This document shows, piece by piece, positions 1 through 6,288 of a DNA stretch of 8,987 nt. The position numbers were made by a program, and so were the translations under genes. The stretch spans positions 1 through 8,987 of the forward strand of contig DAIDAB010000073.1 in the NCBI GenBank assembly GCA_027310845.1, read 5' to 3'. Below the pieces are notes generated by a model, which saw only the letters and a program-made list of their open reading frames with translations, did no database searches and had not been told where the DNA came from. The stretch's first letter is position 1, and each line of letters opens with the position of its first letter. The stretch is from a bacterium. Its GTDB lineage: Archaea > Thermoproteota > Nitrososphaeria > Nitrososphaerales > CADDZS01.

Positions 1-20
1 GCACTGTAGCCCAGAATGCA

Positions 21-590
21 GTGCCAGAGGCAGTCACCGGAGGATCAACTCTTCTCAAAACAAACAATATTGTAATGAAGAAGAAAATATTGTCGCTGAG
101 AGAGCACTATGATATTGAGGATTTAAACGGAAGGAAAATAGGCGAAGGAGATGGGAACTTTGTTCAGGTACCTGCAAAGTTCATTGTAAGCGAGGTCACC
201 GACTCTTCAAAGTCTGAAGTCATGCACATTGATGGTAAAGTACTTTCGTTAAGACACCAGTTTACCTTGTACGATTCTAATGGAAATCAGTTAGGAGAGC
301 TTAAGAAAAAGATCGCAAAATTGATCGGGCAGGAGTACTGGCTTGAACAGAACGGAACAGAACTGATGAGAATATATGGAAAATTCACACAACATGATTA
401 TCAGATGACGGTTAACGGCCAGCAGGTAGCTCAAGTACATAGGAAATGGGTGTCTGTCAGGGATCAATTCGGCGTATCCATCACAGGCGACGTTGATCCC
501 AGAATTGTAATCGGCTCTGCCATTGTAATCGAACATCTAGAAATAACGCAGGAGCACGGCCGCGGATTCGGGATGGGTTGGTCCCAATAA
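21..590 (+). CDS. LURP-one-related (LOR/YxjI-like) family protein, start uncertain
   Basis: This is a LOR-family protein, a Tubby-like 12-strand beta-barrel fold related to plant LURP1, Bacillus YxjI and phospholipid scramblases. The molecular role of prokaryotic members is not established. The sequence shows the family's repeated beta-hairpin pattern: KKKILSLREHYDIED near residues 20-34, a second strand set around KVLSLRHQFTLYDSNGN, and a third around WVSVRDQFGVSI. A hydrophobic C-terminal strand/helix (IVIGSAIVIEHL) follows, then a Gly-rich tail. There is no signal peptide or membrane segment, so it is probably cytoplasmic. The start is unclear. GTG at 21 has no visible ribosome site, and ATG at 75 would cut into the first strand. 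The frame has no stop back to the window edge, so the true start may lie to the left. Family assignment is fairly secure; the start is not. Confidence 0.8.
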   Translation: MPEAVTGGSTLLKTNNIVMKKKILSLREHYDIEDLNGRKIGEGDGNFVQVPAKFIVSEVTDSSKSEVMHIDGKVLSLRHQFTLYDSNGNQLGELKKKIAKLIGQEYWLEQNGTELMRIYGKFTQHDYQMTVNGQQVAQVHRKWVSVRDQFGVSITGDVDPRIVIGSAIVIEHLEITQEHGRGFGMGWSQ

Positions 591-655
591 TATCAAAGTC
601 TAATTGGATAGCCCTTTACACTTTGAGCCAAATGCTCTAGTCACAGTCCTCCACG

Positions 656-662
656 TTTTAAT
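656..662 (+). promoter_or_regulatory. Weak TATA-like box before the small ORF
   Basis: A TTTTAAT stretch lies about 36 nt before the ATG at 695. Transcription starting some 25 nt downstream would give a leader of roughly 10 nt that still includes the AGGTGG site. It is a single A/T-rich match without a recognisable BRE, so support is weak. Confidence 0.25.
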
Positions 663-694
663 GAGTGTGATGGCAGCATGTTAGGTGGCGTGTC

Positions 695-826
695 ATGAGA
701 GATGCGATTATTGAAAAACTTACAGCTCAATACATTGGTTTGCATTATAATGCGCCAGATGCAGAACTTGATAAAGAAGCCGCAAACGTCATCTCTAACT
801 GGCTAATTGCGCAAAGCAACAATTAA
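695..826 (+). CDS. Small hypothetical protein, 43 aa
   Basis: A 43-codon ORF starts at ATG 695 and ends with TAA at 824-826. A Shine-Dalgarno-like AGGTGG at 683-688 sits 6 nt before the start, which is the main support. The product begins MRDAIIEKLTAQYIGLHYNA and looks like a small, mainly helical, acidic soluble protein with a central Asp/Glu/Ala-rich segment and a C-terminal helix containing a Trp (SNWLIAQ). It has no Cys pairs, membrane segment or export signal. I do not recognise a family. It stands alone between the LOR gene and the convergent F390-like gene. It could be a chance ORF, but codon content and the ribosome site make a real small gene reasonable. Confidence 0.45.
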   Translation: MRDAIIEKLTAQYIGLHYNAPDAELDKEAANVISNWLIAQSNN

Positions 827-855
827 ACTGCATAAGCTGCATCTTACCCGAAATT

Positions 856-872
856 TCGTTCTCCAAGAACGA
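856..872. repeat. Small perfect inverted repeat (stem-loop)
   Basis: TCGTTC (856-861) and GAACGA (867-872) are exact reverse complements around a 5-nt loop. The element lies 30 nt after the stop of the small ORF and 77 nt beyond the 3' end of the opposing F390-like gene. It could fold in the 3' end of either transcript. No T-tract follows it directly. Confidence 0.35.
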
Positions 873-917
873 TCAAAGTATAATGCTTGATGGAATGATG
901 AAACAGCCCGAAGATCG

Positions 918-932
918 TGTTTTATTTTCTTA
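918..932 (+). terminator. T-rich tract, possible archaeal terminator
   Basis: A T-rich run (TTTTATTTTCTT, about 920-931) lies on the plus strand some 90 nt after the small ORF and just before the 3' end of the convergent minus-strand gene. Archaeal RNA polymerase terminates at U-rich tracts without needing a hairpin, so this could end plus-strand transcription between convergent genes. Support is the base run and the position only. Confidence 0.3.
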
Positions 933-948
933 ACGAGTGTGCCAAAGT

Positions 949-2184
949 TCAAGTGACTTGCTTTTTGCTTGGTGGAACAGTTCCGGAATGAATGGGTGAA
1001 TCGGAATCATTCACATGTTTCCCGCTCCGCAATGATTCCAATTTTCGAATAGCTCTTTTTGCAACAAAAGTTAGCTCGTTTTGTTGCTGCTTTTTCCGTT
1101 CCATTTTCTGGCCTTCCTCGTCCAAATGCAATTCAGAAATCATCTTCTTCTTATTATCCCTCCACGGATGATCTATGAGCTTTGAATCTAAGGAGCAGCT
1201 GCAACCTCCAGGGATCATACGCACGTGATCACCATGCGAGTAATTGAGTACAAAGGTCGCGGGCCTCTCGTCTGGTTCGTAGAGATTAGTCACGAGATCC
1301 CTCCCAGATTCTCCTTCTGCAACTTCTTCACCGCTTTCCGGATCAACACAAGCAAGGAACAGTTCAGATTCAATCAGGTGCAAGCCGGTATGCTCTTTAC
1401 ATTCGAATGCCATGAGTCCTGCCTCGGTGGAAGCATACATTTCCATGGGTTCAGCGTTCCAAGATCGCCCTATCTCTCTGCGCTCTTCGCGAGTGGTTGG
1501 TTCACCCCCAATGCTCACAGTCTTTAGTGAGATGTTTTTGGTAGGATCCAATCCGTATGACTGGAGCAACTTTGGAAGGTGATAAGCGGTCCAGGTGTAG
1601 GAGGAGAGTCGAGTTGCATCGAATTAAGTGATGATTTTCATGAAAGTTCTGGCAATTAGTTCCCTTGTTCTCTCGGGAGCATCAACAAACGGAGGCACGC
1701 GATGAGCCAAGAATCTGACAGGAAGTTCGTCTCTCATCTGATTTGTAAGAACGCATGATGCATATGGAGGAGGCGCGGCCAAAGCAAGAATCCTCTCGCC
1801 GGGCGCGTACTGCATTACTGTGTTCAACTGTGCGCTAGCTCTAGTACATCTGCGAACATGATCTGGAGAGTATAGAACTTTCTTTGGATTCCCTGTGGTT
1901 CCCGAGCTCCAGACTTCGACAGTATACATCGTTCCAGCATAATCAGCATATGCTGAAGAGATGTCGGCGCCACCACTCATTCTAACCCCCTTTTTGTACG
2001 CGTTAAGAAGGTCTTTGCGCCCTAATATATCATGGTGGGGATTTATTCCGGCTTTCTTGAATAGGCCATGGATAAATTCGTTATGGTCGAAAGCCAGTCT
2101 AGCTATCAATTTGACCTTGCTGTCCACCAATCTATCCATTTCATTGCGCGGAAGAATCCCTTTGAGGGATTGCTCTGTCATCAT
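949..2184 (-). pseudogene. Adenylate-forming enzyme (coenzyme F390 synthetase / PaaK-like), interrupted by an in-frame TAA
   Basis: This is a member of the AMP-forming adenylate ligase family close to coenzyme F390 synthetase and phenylacetate-CoA ligase. Such enzymes activate a carboxylate or phosphate group with ATP; the substrate here is unknown. Codons 93-101 hold the ATP-binding loop SSGTTGNPK. Downstream are a core GGEP, the aromatic adenine motif YASTEAG, a CKEHTGLHL stretch, and an LNYSHGDHVRMI segment that follows the F390 synthetase pattern more than classical PaaK. A TAA at 1624-1626 splits the frame. The 18 codons between it and the next possible start (TTG at 1569) read FDATRLSSYTWTAYHLPK in the same frame and continue the family pattern, so the stop is a simple nonsense change. 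Full length would be about 411 codons, slightly short for the family, with a charged Lys/Gln-rich tail instead of a clear C-terminal lid domain. The start is MMTEQ at 2184. Confidence 0.8.
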
Positions 2185-2207
2185 GCTACAAACTAACAGG
2201 ATGCCTC

Positions 2208-2214
2208 ATTTTTA
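2208..2214 (-). promoter_or_regulatory. TATA-like box of the F390-like gene
   Basis: On the minus strand a TAAAAAT stretch is centred about 27 nt before the ATG at 2184. This is the spacing expected for an archaeal TATA box with transcription starting at or next to the start codon (leaderless mRNA). No ribosome-binding site is seen before that ATG, which agrees. Confidence 0.4.
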
Positions 2215-2589
2215 TCGCTTGCGCGATTCAAGGTACAGAAGATCTAGTCCCGTTGTGTATTGCGAATGTCGATACCCTTAGGGCGAAAGATAATTTACGA
2301 AATAAAAGCTGCCATAAACAAAGCACGATGTAAACTGCAGAATGGAATGAGTGTCAGATCCCTTTTCTGTCGCGGTCGGGCTAGATTATGGGCTACGATA
2401 AACATCATGCATTTCACGGCTCTAAGGATTTCTGGATTGAAATCGACTCTAGCTATCTGAACAAAGTAAATTCAAACTCAATTGGTATTTGTCTGATTAT
2501 CAAGCTAATAGTGAGAAGTGGTAGTCGCAACTGTGAATTCAAAAGCTCGGTTAGCTAGACTTCATAGCGATAAGATCAAGTCTAAATCG
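2215..2589. other. Intergenic stretch without a supported gene
   Basis: About 375 nt between the F390-like promoter and the 3' region of the SDR gene. I see no tRNA, rRNA or C/D-box RNA pattern and no convincing protein. A 66-codon plus-strand ORF at 2260-2460 has an unremarkable basic composition and no ribosome site, so I do not call it. The only structure is a 6-bp inverted repeat, AGCGAT (about 2567-2572) with ATCGCT (about 2586-2591), overlapping the start of the next hairpin. Confidence 0.5.
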
Positions 2590-2607
2590 CTCTCTCCAAG
2601 GAGTGAG
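2590..2607. repeat. Short hairpin near the 3' end of the SDR transcript
   Basis: CTCTCTCC and GGAGTGAG face each other around a minimal AA loop and form an 8-bp stem with one mismatch. On the minus strand it lies about 65 nt beyond the SDR stop, just after two T-tracts. It could help stabilise or end that transcript. It also contains a GGAG that makes a spurious plus-strand ORF at 2610 look as if it had a ribosome site. Confidence 0.3.
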
Positions 2608-2614
2608 ATATGAG

Positions 2615-2644
2615 AAAAAGAGTTCAATCTTTACTTGGAAAAAA
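2615..2644 (-). terminator. Paired T-tracts after the SDR gene
   Basis: On the minus strand, T6 (2639-2644) and T5 (2615-2619) occur 29 to 58 nt after the SDR stop codon. U-rich tracts of this kind are the usual archaeal intrinsic termination signal. Their position between the two damaged minus-strand genes suggests that the F390-like gene has its own transcript, in agreement with its TATA-like box. Confidence 0.45.
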
Positions 2645-2672
2645 CGATTATTCACCTAGCAGCGCTGAGAGC

Positions 2673-4007
2673 TTATGGAGCGTCGTCCATGGCGTGAAAT
2701 ATAACATGGGAACTGATAATCCCTGCTATGAAGACTCCGCCCTCCACAGTAAGAAAAATATCGGTGTAAAGAGACGATCCAGGAAACAAGAATATTTCCA
2801 AGGCCATAAATCCCAGCCCCAGCCAAAAAATTATCCCCGCAAGGAGAGAACCTAATCGAGCTCCCTTTAGTAGAAAAAATACTGAGGCAGGGATTGCAAG
2901 ATACCAGAGAAATTCGAGTGGAAGTAACCAAGTCGGAACCTCGCCTGCCTGCAACTTCGCTGCGCTGAGCACTGCCACGGCAATTAGAGAGAATAAGGTG
3001 ATTCCCAAACTGGGAGAAAATCTCCTTGGTAGAATATTTCCAACTTGAGAAGTTTTTGCTTTCTTCTCGTCACTTTTCGATTGCATGATAGCTTCATCGA
3101 AACTCTTCAATTTGATTGAAACAAGTTTCCTTATCTCGTCATTTTCCACGATCGCTTCATGTTTCAGACTATCAATCAATGGTCTTGCAAGCGAAGCTTT
3201 AATCGGTGTCACGAGGTCGATCCAGTAAGAGGAGAGTCTTGGAGTCAAGAACGGCAGGATTACTATTCTTACAGACTTGCCAGTCAGTTTCGCATAGTCT
3301 TTCATCATATCCACGTAAGTCATAATCTCCGTACCACCAATATCGAAAGTTCTTCCCGCAGTTTCTTTAATCTCAATCACCGCAATAAGATAAGTAACTA
3401 CGTCGTGAACAGCGATTGGCTGGGACTTGCTCATGACCCACTTTGGACATACCATCAAAGGAAGGCGATCGACAAGATAACTCAGCATTTCAGATGAGCC
3501 TCCACCGTAGCCAAGGATCACAGCGGCGCGGAAGATCGTGACCTCGGCTGTGGATTGTTTGAGAATTTCTCCGACCTCCCACCTGCTTCTCATGTGTGGA
3601 GAAAGTCTCTCGGGATTCCTCTCATTGGTCAACCCGCCGAGATAGATTATTCTCCCGACATTGCAACGAGTGGATGCTATTGCAAAATTTTCAGCGATTG
3701 CTCTATCACTCGTTTCAAACTTTTCCAGTTCTGAGAAGATCCTTCCATTGAGTGAATCAGATAATATGCAACATCTATTCCAGACAAGGCAACAATGAGA
3801 TCAGAAAGATTGATTCCGTCCGCCTTAATCACTTGAACGTTGGGTGGCACGTTATCACGCAGAGAAGCTGGGTGTCTTGTTATGCATCTTACATTATAAT
3901 TTGGATTGGAAGCAAGTCGACGGATAAGTCCGCTGCCTATGAACCCACTAGCGCCCGCAACCAGAATGTTTTTGATCTTTTGATTTGCTATGTCCGGGCA
4001 CCACCAT
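2673..4007 (-). pseudogene. NAD(P)-binding atypical SDR with C-terminal membrane domain, frameshifted
   Basis: This is an extended/atypical short-chain dehydrogenase of the NAD(P)H-binding epimerase type, with an unknown reaction. The N-terminal Rossmann start reads NILVAGASGFIGSGLIRRL (G-x-x-G-x-x-G). After it come DVAYYLIHSM, IIYLGGL and RLSPHMRSRWEVGEIL; the usual Tyr-x-x-x-Lys pair is not evident, as in atypical SDRs. About 115 C-terminal residues form four membrane helices, so the protein would be membrane-anchored. The frame is broken. The N-terminal part runs into a TAG at 3679-3677, while the family sequence continues in the next frame (LEKFETSDRAIAENFAIAS) from about 3735-3715; one base appears missing. 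The Rossmann frame also has no ATG, GTG or TTG start. The ATG at 4007 joins it only if one A of the A5 run near 3970 is removed. The two changes cancel, leaving 445 codons. The cause could be true decay or indel errors in the assembly. Confidence 0.82.
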
Positions 4008-4020
4008 ACACCATATCGTA

Positions 4021-4070
4021 AAGAAAAATAAGAGCGGGAGAGAGTGGTGGTTTCACTTTCTCTCTCGCTC
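4021..4070 (-). terminator. Hairpin plus T-tract terminator of the FAS1 gene
   Basis: On the minus strand GAGCGAGAGAGAAAGTG (4070-4054) pairs with CACTCTCTCCCGCTC (4046-4032), giving about 14 bp with one mismatch and a two-base bulge around a short loop. A T-rich run (TTATTTTTCTT, 4031-4021) follows at once. It begins 24 nt after the FAS1 stop codon and precedes the SDR start. This is the clearest terminator-like structure in the window and separates FAS1 from the SDR transcript. Confidence 0.7.
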
Positions 4071-4093
4071 CACCAGGATCTCAGCCCTTTCTT

Positions 4094-4531
4094 CTAAGCG
4101 CTAGGAGGCGAGATAACCTTGTCTAAGACGTGAATGATTCCATTGCTCGCGTCGATGTCAGCCGAAATCACTTTGGCGTCGTTGACGTACACTGATTTGT
4201 TCAGCATGCCGTTCATCTTCACCTTTACTGGAGAGCCCTGGAGTGTGTTTACACTTGGGGTCTGACCGCCAGAAGTGATCTTTGCGACGTCGGCGGCCGT
4301 TACCTTCCCTGATATTACGTGATAGGTGAGGATGCTACGAAGTTTTGGTATGTCTTGAAGCAATGCTTGCACTGTCCCAGCTGGAAGTTTTGCAAATGCT
4401 TCGTCGTTAGGAGCAAAGACGGTGAATGGTCCAGCGCTGCTCAGTGCATCGACTAGGCCGGCTGCTTTGACTGCTGCTACGAGTGTCTTGAAAGAACCTG
4501 CGGAGTCCGCGGTTTCTACTATGTTGTTCAT
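4094..4531 (-). CDS. FAS1 (fasciclin) domain protein, no signal peptide
   Basis: A single FAS1 domain fills the whole 145-residue protein. FAS1 domains mediate adhesion or ligand binding and are mostly extracytoplasmic; the role in archaea is not defined. Visible hallmarks are the H1 motif FTVFAPNDEAFAKLP (residues 36-50), the YH pair in SILTYHVISGKV (66-77), and the H2 motif NGIIHVLDKVISP (130-142). The start ATG at 4531 is fixed by an in-frame TAG two codons upstream, so no hidden export signal exists in this frame. The protein starts directly in the domain and is probably cytoplasmic, or leaves by an unknown route. It is monocistronic by context: its own TATA-like box lies upstream and a strong terminator downstream. 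It follows the TrmB-cobalamin operon on the same strand, 122 nt away. Confidence 0.92.
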   Translation of the reverse strand: MNNIVETADSAGSFKTLVAAVKAAGLVDALSSAGPFTVFAPNDEAFAKLPAGTVQALLQDIPKLRSILTYHVISGKVTAADVAKITSGGQTPSVNTLQGSPVKVKMNGMLNKSVYVNDAKVISADIDASNGIIHVLDKVISPPSA

Positions 4532-4555
4532 GTTCTAATGTAAGAAGGGAATGCG

Positions 4556-4562
4556 GTTATAT
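4556..4562 (-). promoter_or_regulatory. TATA-like box of the FAS1 gene
   Basis: On the minus strand ATATAAC is centred about 28 nt before the ATG at 4531, the spacing of an archaeal TATA box for a leaderless or nearly leaderless mRNA. No ribosome-binding site precedes the ATG. The dyad at 4594-4615 lies 32-59 nt further upstream and could act on this promoter. Confidence 0.5.
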
Positions 4563-4593
4563 CCAAAGTGAAAGTTATCATTCTATCTTACAC

Positions 4594-4615
4594 AATCCCT
4601 GCATAGCAAGGGATT
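4594..4615. repeat. Perfect 7-bp dyad between the cobalamin-protein and FAS1 genes
   Basis: AATCCCT (4594-4600) and AGGGATT (4609-4615) are exact reverse complements around an 8-nt centre. Allowing one bulged A, TGC and GCA inside also pair, for a 9-bp stem with an ATA loop. It lies 39 nt after the cobalamin-protein stop and upstream of the FAS1 TATA-like box. It may be an RNA hairpin ending or protecting the operon mRNA, or a regulator binding site for FAS1. No T-tract follows on the minus strand, which weakens the terminator reading. Confidence 0.5.
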
Positions 4616-4653
4616 GACGTGTTGCAAATGCCGTCAGAGTGTACAATCTTGGT

Positions 4654-5340
4654 TCAGCGTTTCCCGACTTTGCGGACGAATTCCATGCCATCGTCAAAAT
4701 TCTTTGCGAGGAAATCAGCTAGCGGAGTATTCGTCTTCTCATCAATCATCAGATCAATGAAGCGCTTGTCCAAGAATAACTGGCTGCCGACTAGAACCAT
4801 GGTGTCCTTGGTGTGAATGTTGGTCCTGAGTATCTTCAATATGCTTTTGAGATCTTCGAGGTTGAACTCCATTGTCACAGAACAACATATCAGGTCAAAC
4901 CTCTTCCCAGCGCTCTCCAGGTACTTGAAGAGACTCACGACATGTAGCGGAGCGCTGAACAGCTCGACCTCCCACCCGTCATCTTTTAAGAGCTCGGCAA
5001 ACATCTTGAGCCCCACGGTGTGATACTCTCCCTCGACGAAGTTGGCCAGAAGTGCTGACCCGGTCTTTTCTCTATGAAAACCTCTTAGCTTGCTTGCGAG
5101 CGTGTCAACTGCCTCCTGAGTCACCTCCGTGGCGTAGTGTTCATCTGCGACGGTTATGGCGCCCTTCGCCCACAAAGATCCTATTTCCTGCTGGGCTTTA
5201 GCTAGAATCTGGAAGAGTTGTATCAAAGTAAACTTCTTTGATTCAGCCAGGTCGCCCAAAAATGCTAGCGCGTCTTCCCTCTGTTTTTTAAGCATAAACC
5301 CGAGGTATTGATCCAAATGGGTGGAAAGATATTCGGTCAT
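4654..5340 (-). CDS. Stand-alone cobalamin-binding protein with CarH/LitR-type photosensor signature
   Basis: This 228-residue soluble protein has a helical cap domain (about 1-90) followed by a Rossmann-like B12 domain (about 95-228). The cap carries W57-x9-E67-H68, the W-x9-EH signature of the adenosylcobalamin photoreceptors CarH/LitR, where it shapes the pocket over the adenosyl group. The B12 domain has E105-Y-H107-T-V-G110, matching the E/D-x-H-x-x-G motif whose His is the lower cobalt ligand. S154-V-T156 and VGS (184-186) stand where S-x-L and GG usually occur. There is no MerR or other DNA-binding domain. The residue after the Trp is Ala58, where Thermus CarH has the His used in its light-state bis-His adduct, so the light chemistry may differ. 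Its ATG overlaps the TrmB stop (ATGA), implying coupled translation. The alternative is a corrinoid methyltransferase subunit, but no methyltransferase gene is near. Confidence 0.85.
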   Translation of the reverse strand: MTEYLSTHLDQYLGFMLKKQREDALAFLGDLAESKKFTLIQLFQILAKAQQEIGSLWAKGAITVADEHYATEVTQEAVDTLASKLRGFHREKTGSALLANFVEGEYHTVGLKMFAELLKDDGWEVELFSAPLHVVSLFKYLESAGKRFDLICCSVTMEFNLEDLKSILKILRTNIHTKDTMVLVGSQLFLDKRFIDLMIDEKTNTPLADFLAKNFDDGMEFVRKVGKR

Positions 5341-6191
5341 TTCCCGCCTACCTTGCTCGAGCTCTTCAGTACCAACTCGAATATGTTTTTCATTTGATTT
5401 GCATAGGTTTCGCTTTCGATCAGCATGAGCTGTGAGGCCGTGTTGAACGTTGTTTCTGGAGATAAAAGCTTCTTTCGAACGCTGCTCTTTGAGTAGAACA
5501 AGAACATCGAAGTGTCCTTGGTTACAAGGAAGGTGGGAGAGCTGCCGCTGCGCCAGAACAATTCAACGTCTTTGGAGAGAAAAGAGTATTGTTTAGGGAT
5601 TGATTTTTTTGATGTGGAAAAGATTATCCGTGCTGACTTAGGCTTCTCTGAGATGAAACTGAGCATGGTGAATATATGTTCAGCGGATTCTTCGTTTATC
5701 GCAATCGAGACTTCGGAGCCTACTAGTAACTCTCTTAGGGCAATCTGGATATTCGCAAGGCCCTGGAGCAGCGAGACCATTGATTTTGTCTTAACTTCTT
5801 CCTTACCAAGGATGGATTCGACGCTGATTGGATTCAAGTCCCGGAGAGATTCGATAGCTTCGCTCTCAAGGTGACTCAGTTCTGTAAGTTTGGATTCCTG
5901 CATCGAGAGAAGACGGCGAAGAGCTACCTGCGGCGAGACTGTGGAGTATTTCTTCGGTCGGGATAGGTTGACGTTGACAAGGCCCAGAGCTGATAGTCTC
6001 TGGAGTATCTGGTAGGTCCTGACTCTTCCCTTTCTCGATAGTTTGCTGATGTCCGACCCTTTGAGCCAGCTTGTTTGTTTCTTGTTCACGCGAGAAAGCA
6101 ACACGAAGAACGCAGCTTCATCCTTGGAGAGTCCGAATTGTGTCAGAAGATTGAGAACCGCACTCGCTCTCTCATCGTAAGGTTCGCTCAA
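5337..6191 (-). CDS. TrmB-family winged-helix transcriptional regulator
   Basis: This is a 284-residue TrmB-type regulator. Residues about 10-88 form the winged helix: FGLSKDEAAFFVLLSRV, a recognition region around DISKLSRKGRVRTYQILQRL, then LGLVNVNLSRPKKYSTVSP, the typical wing and exit. A helical, probably coiled-coil linker (88-118) for dimerisation follows. Then comes a C-terminal alpha/beta domain (about 135-275) like the PLD-like effector domain of TrmB proteins, which in known members binds sugars. It is cytoplasmic and DNA-binding. The start is TTG at 6191; the frame is open upstream to a TGA at 6224-6222 but offers no ATG or GTG there. It overlaps the cobalamin-binding gene by 4 nt, so the two products are probably made together and may interact. 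The promoter is not evident. It is transcribed divergently from the SOUL gene across 130 nt, a usual layout for a regulator and a target. Confidence 0.9.
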   Translation of the reverse strand: MSEPYDERASAVLNLLTQFGLSKDEAAFFVLLSRVNKKQTSWLKGSDISKLSRKGRVRTYQILQRLSALGLVNVNLSRPKKYSTVSPQVALRRLLSMQESKLTELSHLESEAIESLRDLNPISVESILGKEEVKTKSMVSLLQGLANIQIALRELLVGSEVSIAINEESAEHIFTMLSFISEKPKSARIIFSTSKKSIPKQYSFLSKDVELFWRSGSSPTFLVTKDTSMFLFYSKSSVRKKLLSPETTFNTASQLMLIESETYANQMKNIFELVLKSSSKVGGK

Positions 6192-6268
6192 ATTATGCCA
6201 GTGCCCCCATGTAATTTGATTTCATCTATGGCCAGCGTCAGAGAAAAGTAATGTAAGTCATATATCTA

Positions 6269-6286
6269 ACTAACAACGTGGTTAAT
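6269..6286. promoter_or_regulatory. Candidate operator dyad in the TrmB/SOUL divergent region
   Basis: ACTAAC-AACGTG-GTTAAT is an imperfect palindrome with 7 of 9 pairs complementary, centred between 6277 and 6278. It overlaps the 5' part of the TATA-like box of the SOUL gene, where a bound repressor would block promoter recognition. TrmB proteins bind dyads of about this size. A match of this quality can arise by chance in 130 nt, so it is only a candidate. Confidence 0.3.
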
Positions 6287-6288
6287 AT
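6282..6288 (+). promoter_or_regulatory. TATA-like box of the SOUL/MMPL genes
   Basis: TTAATAT lies 34-40 nt before the ATG at 6322. Transcription starting about 25 nt downstream would leave a leader of some 12 nt. A second A/T-rich stretch, CATATAT at about 6260-6265, is a less well placed alternative. Confidence 0.35.

Noticed and set aside
1225..1527. Plus-strand ORF of 100 codons
   Set aside because: Antisense to the F390-like ligase, whose motifs are clear on the minus strand.
1624..1626. Pyrrolysine or other recoding of the stop in the F390-like gene
   Set aside because: The codon is TAA, not TAG, and no recoding element is visible.
2260..2460. Plus-strand ORF of 66 codons in the 2.2-2.6 kb gap
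   Set aside because: No ribosome site, no recognisable pattern, and a composition typical of random translation.
2461..2600. Possible tRNA or small RNA suggested by TTCAAA stretches
   Set aside because: The flanking bases do not form a T-arm, no acceptor or anticodon arm could be built, and there is no C/D box pair.
2610..2855. Plus-strand ORF of 81 codons with GGAG upstream
   Set aside because: Most of it lies antisense to the SDR C-terminal membrane domain, and the product is low-complexity and basic. The GGAG belongs to a hairpin after the SDR gene.
3715..3735. Programmed -1 ribosomal frameshift in the SDR gene
   Set aside because: No convincing slippery heptamer or downstream structure is seen, and a second frame break near the start makes mutation or sequence error more likely.
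3752..4021. Plus-strand ORF of 89 codons
   Set aside because: Antisense to the Rossmann half of the SDR gene; the minus strand shows the G-x-x-G-x-x-G motif.
5512..5874. Plus-strand ORF of 120 codons
   Set aside because: Antisense shadow of the TrmB regulator.
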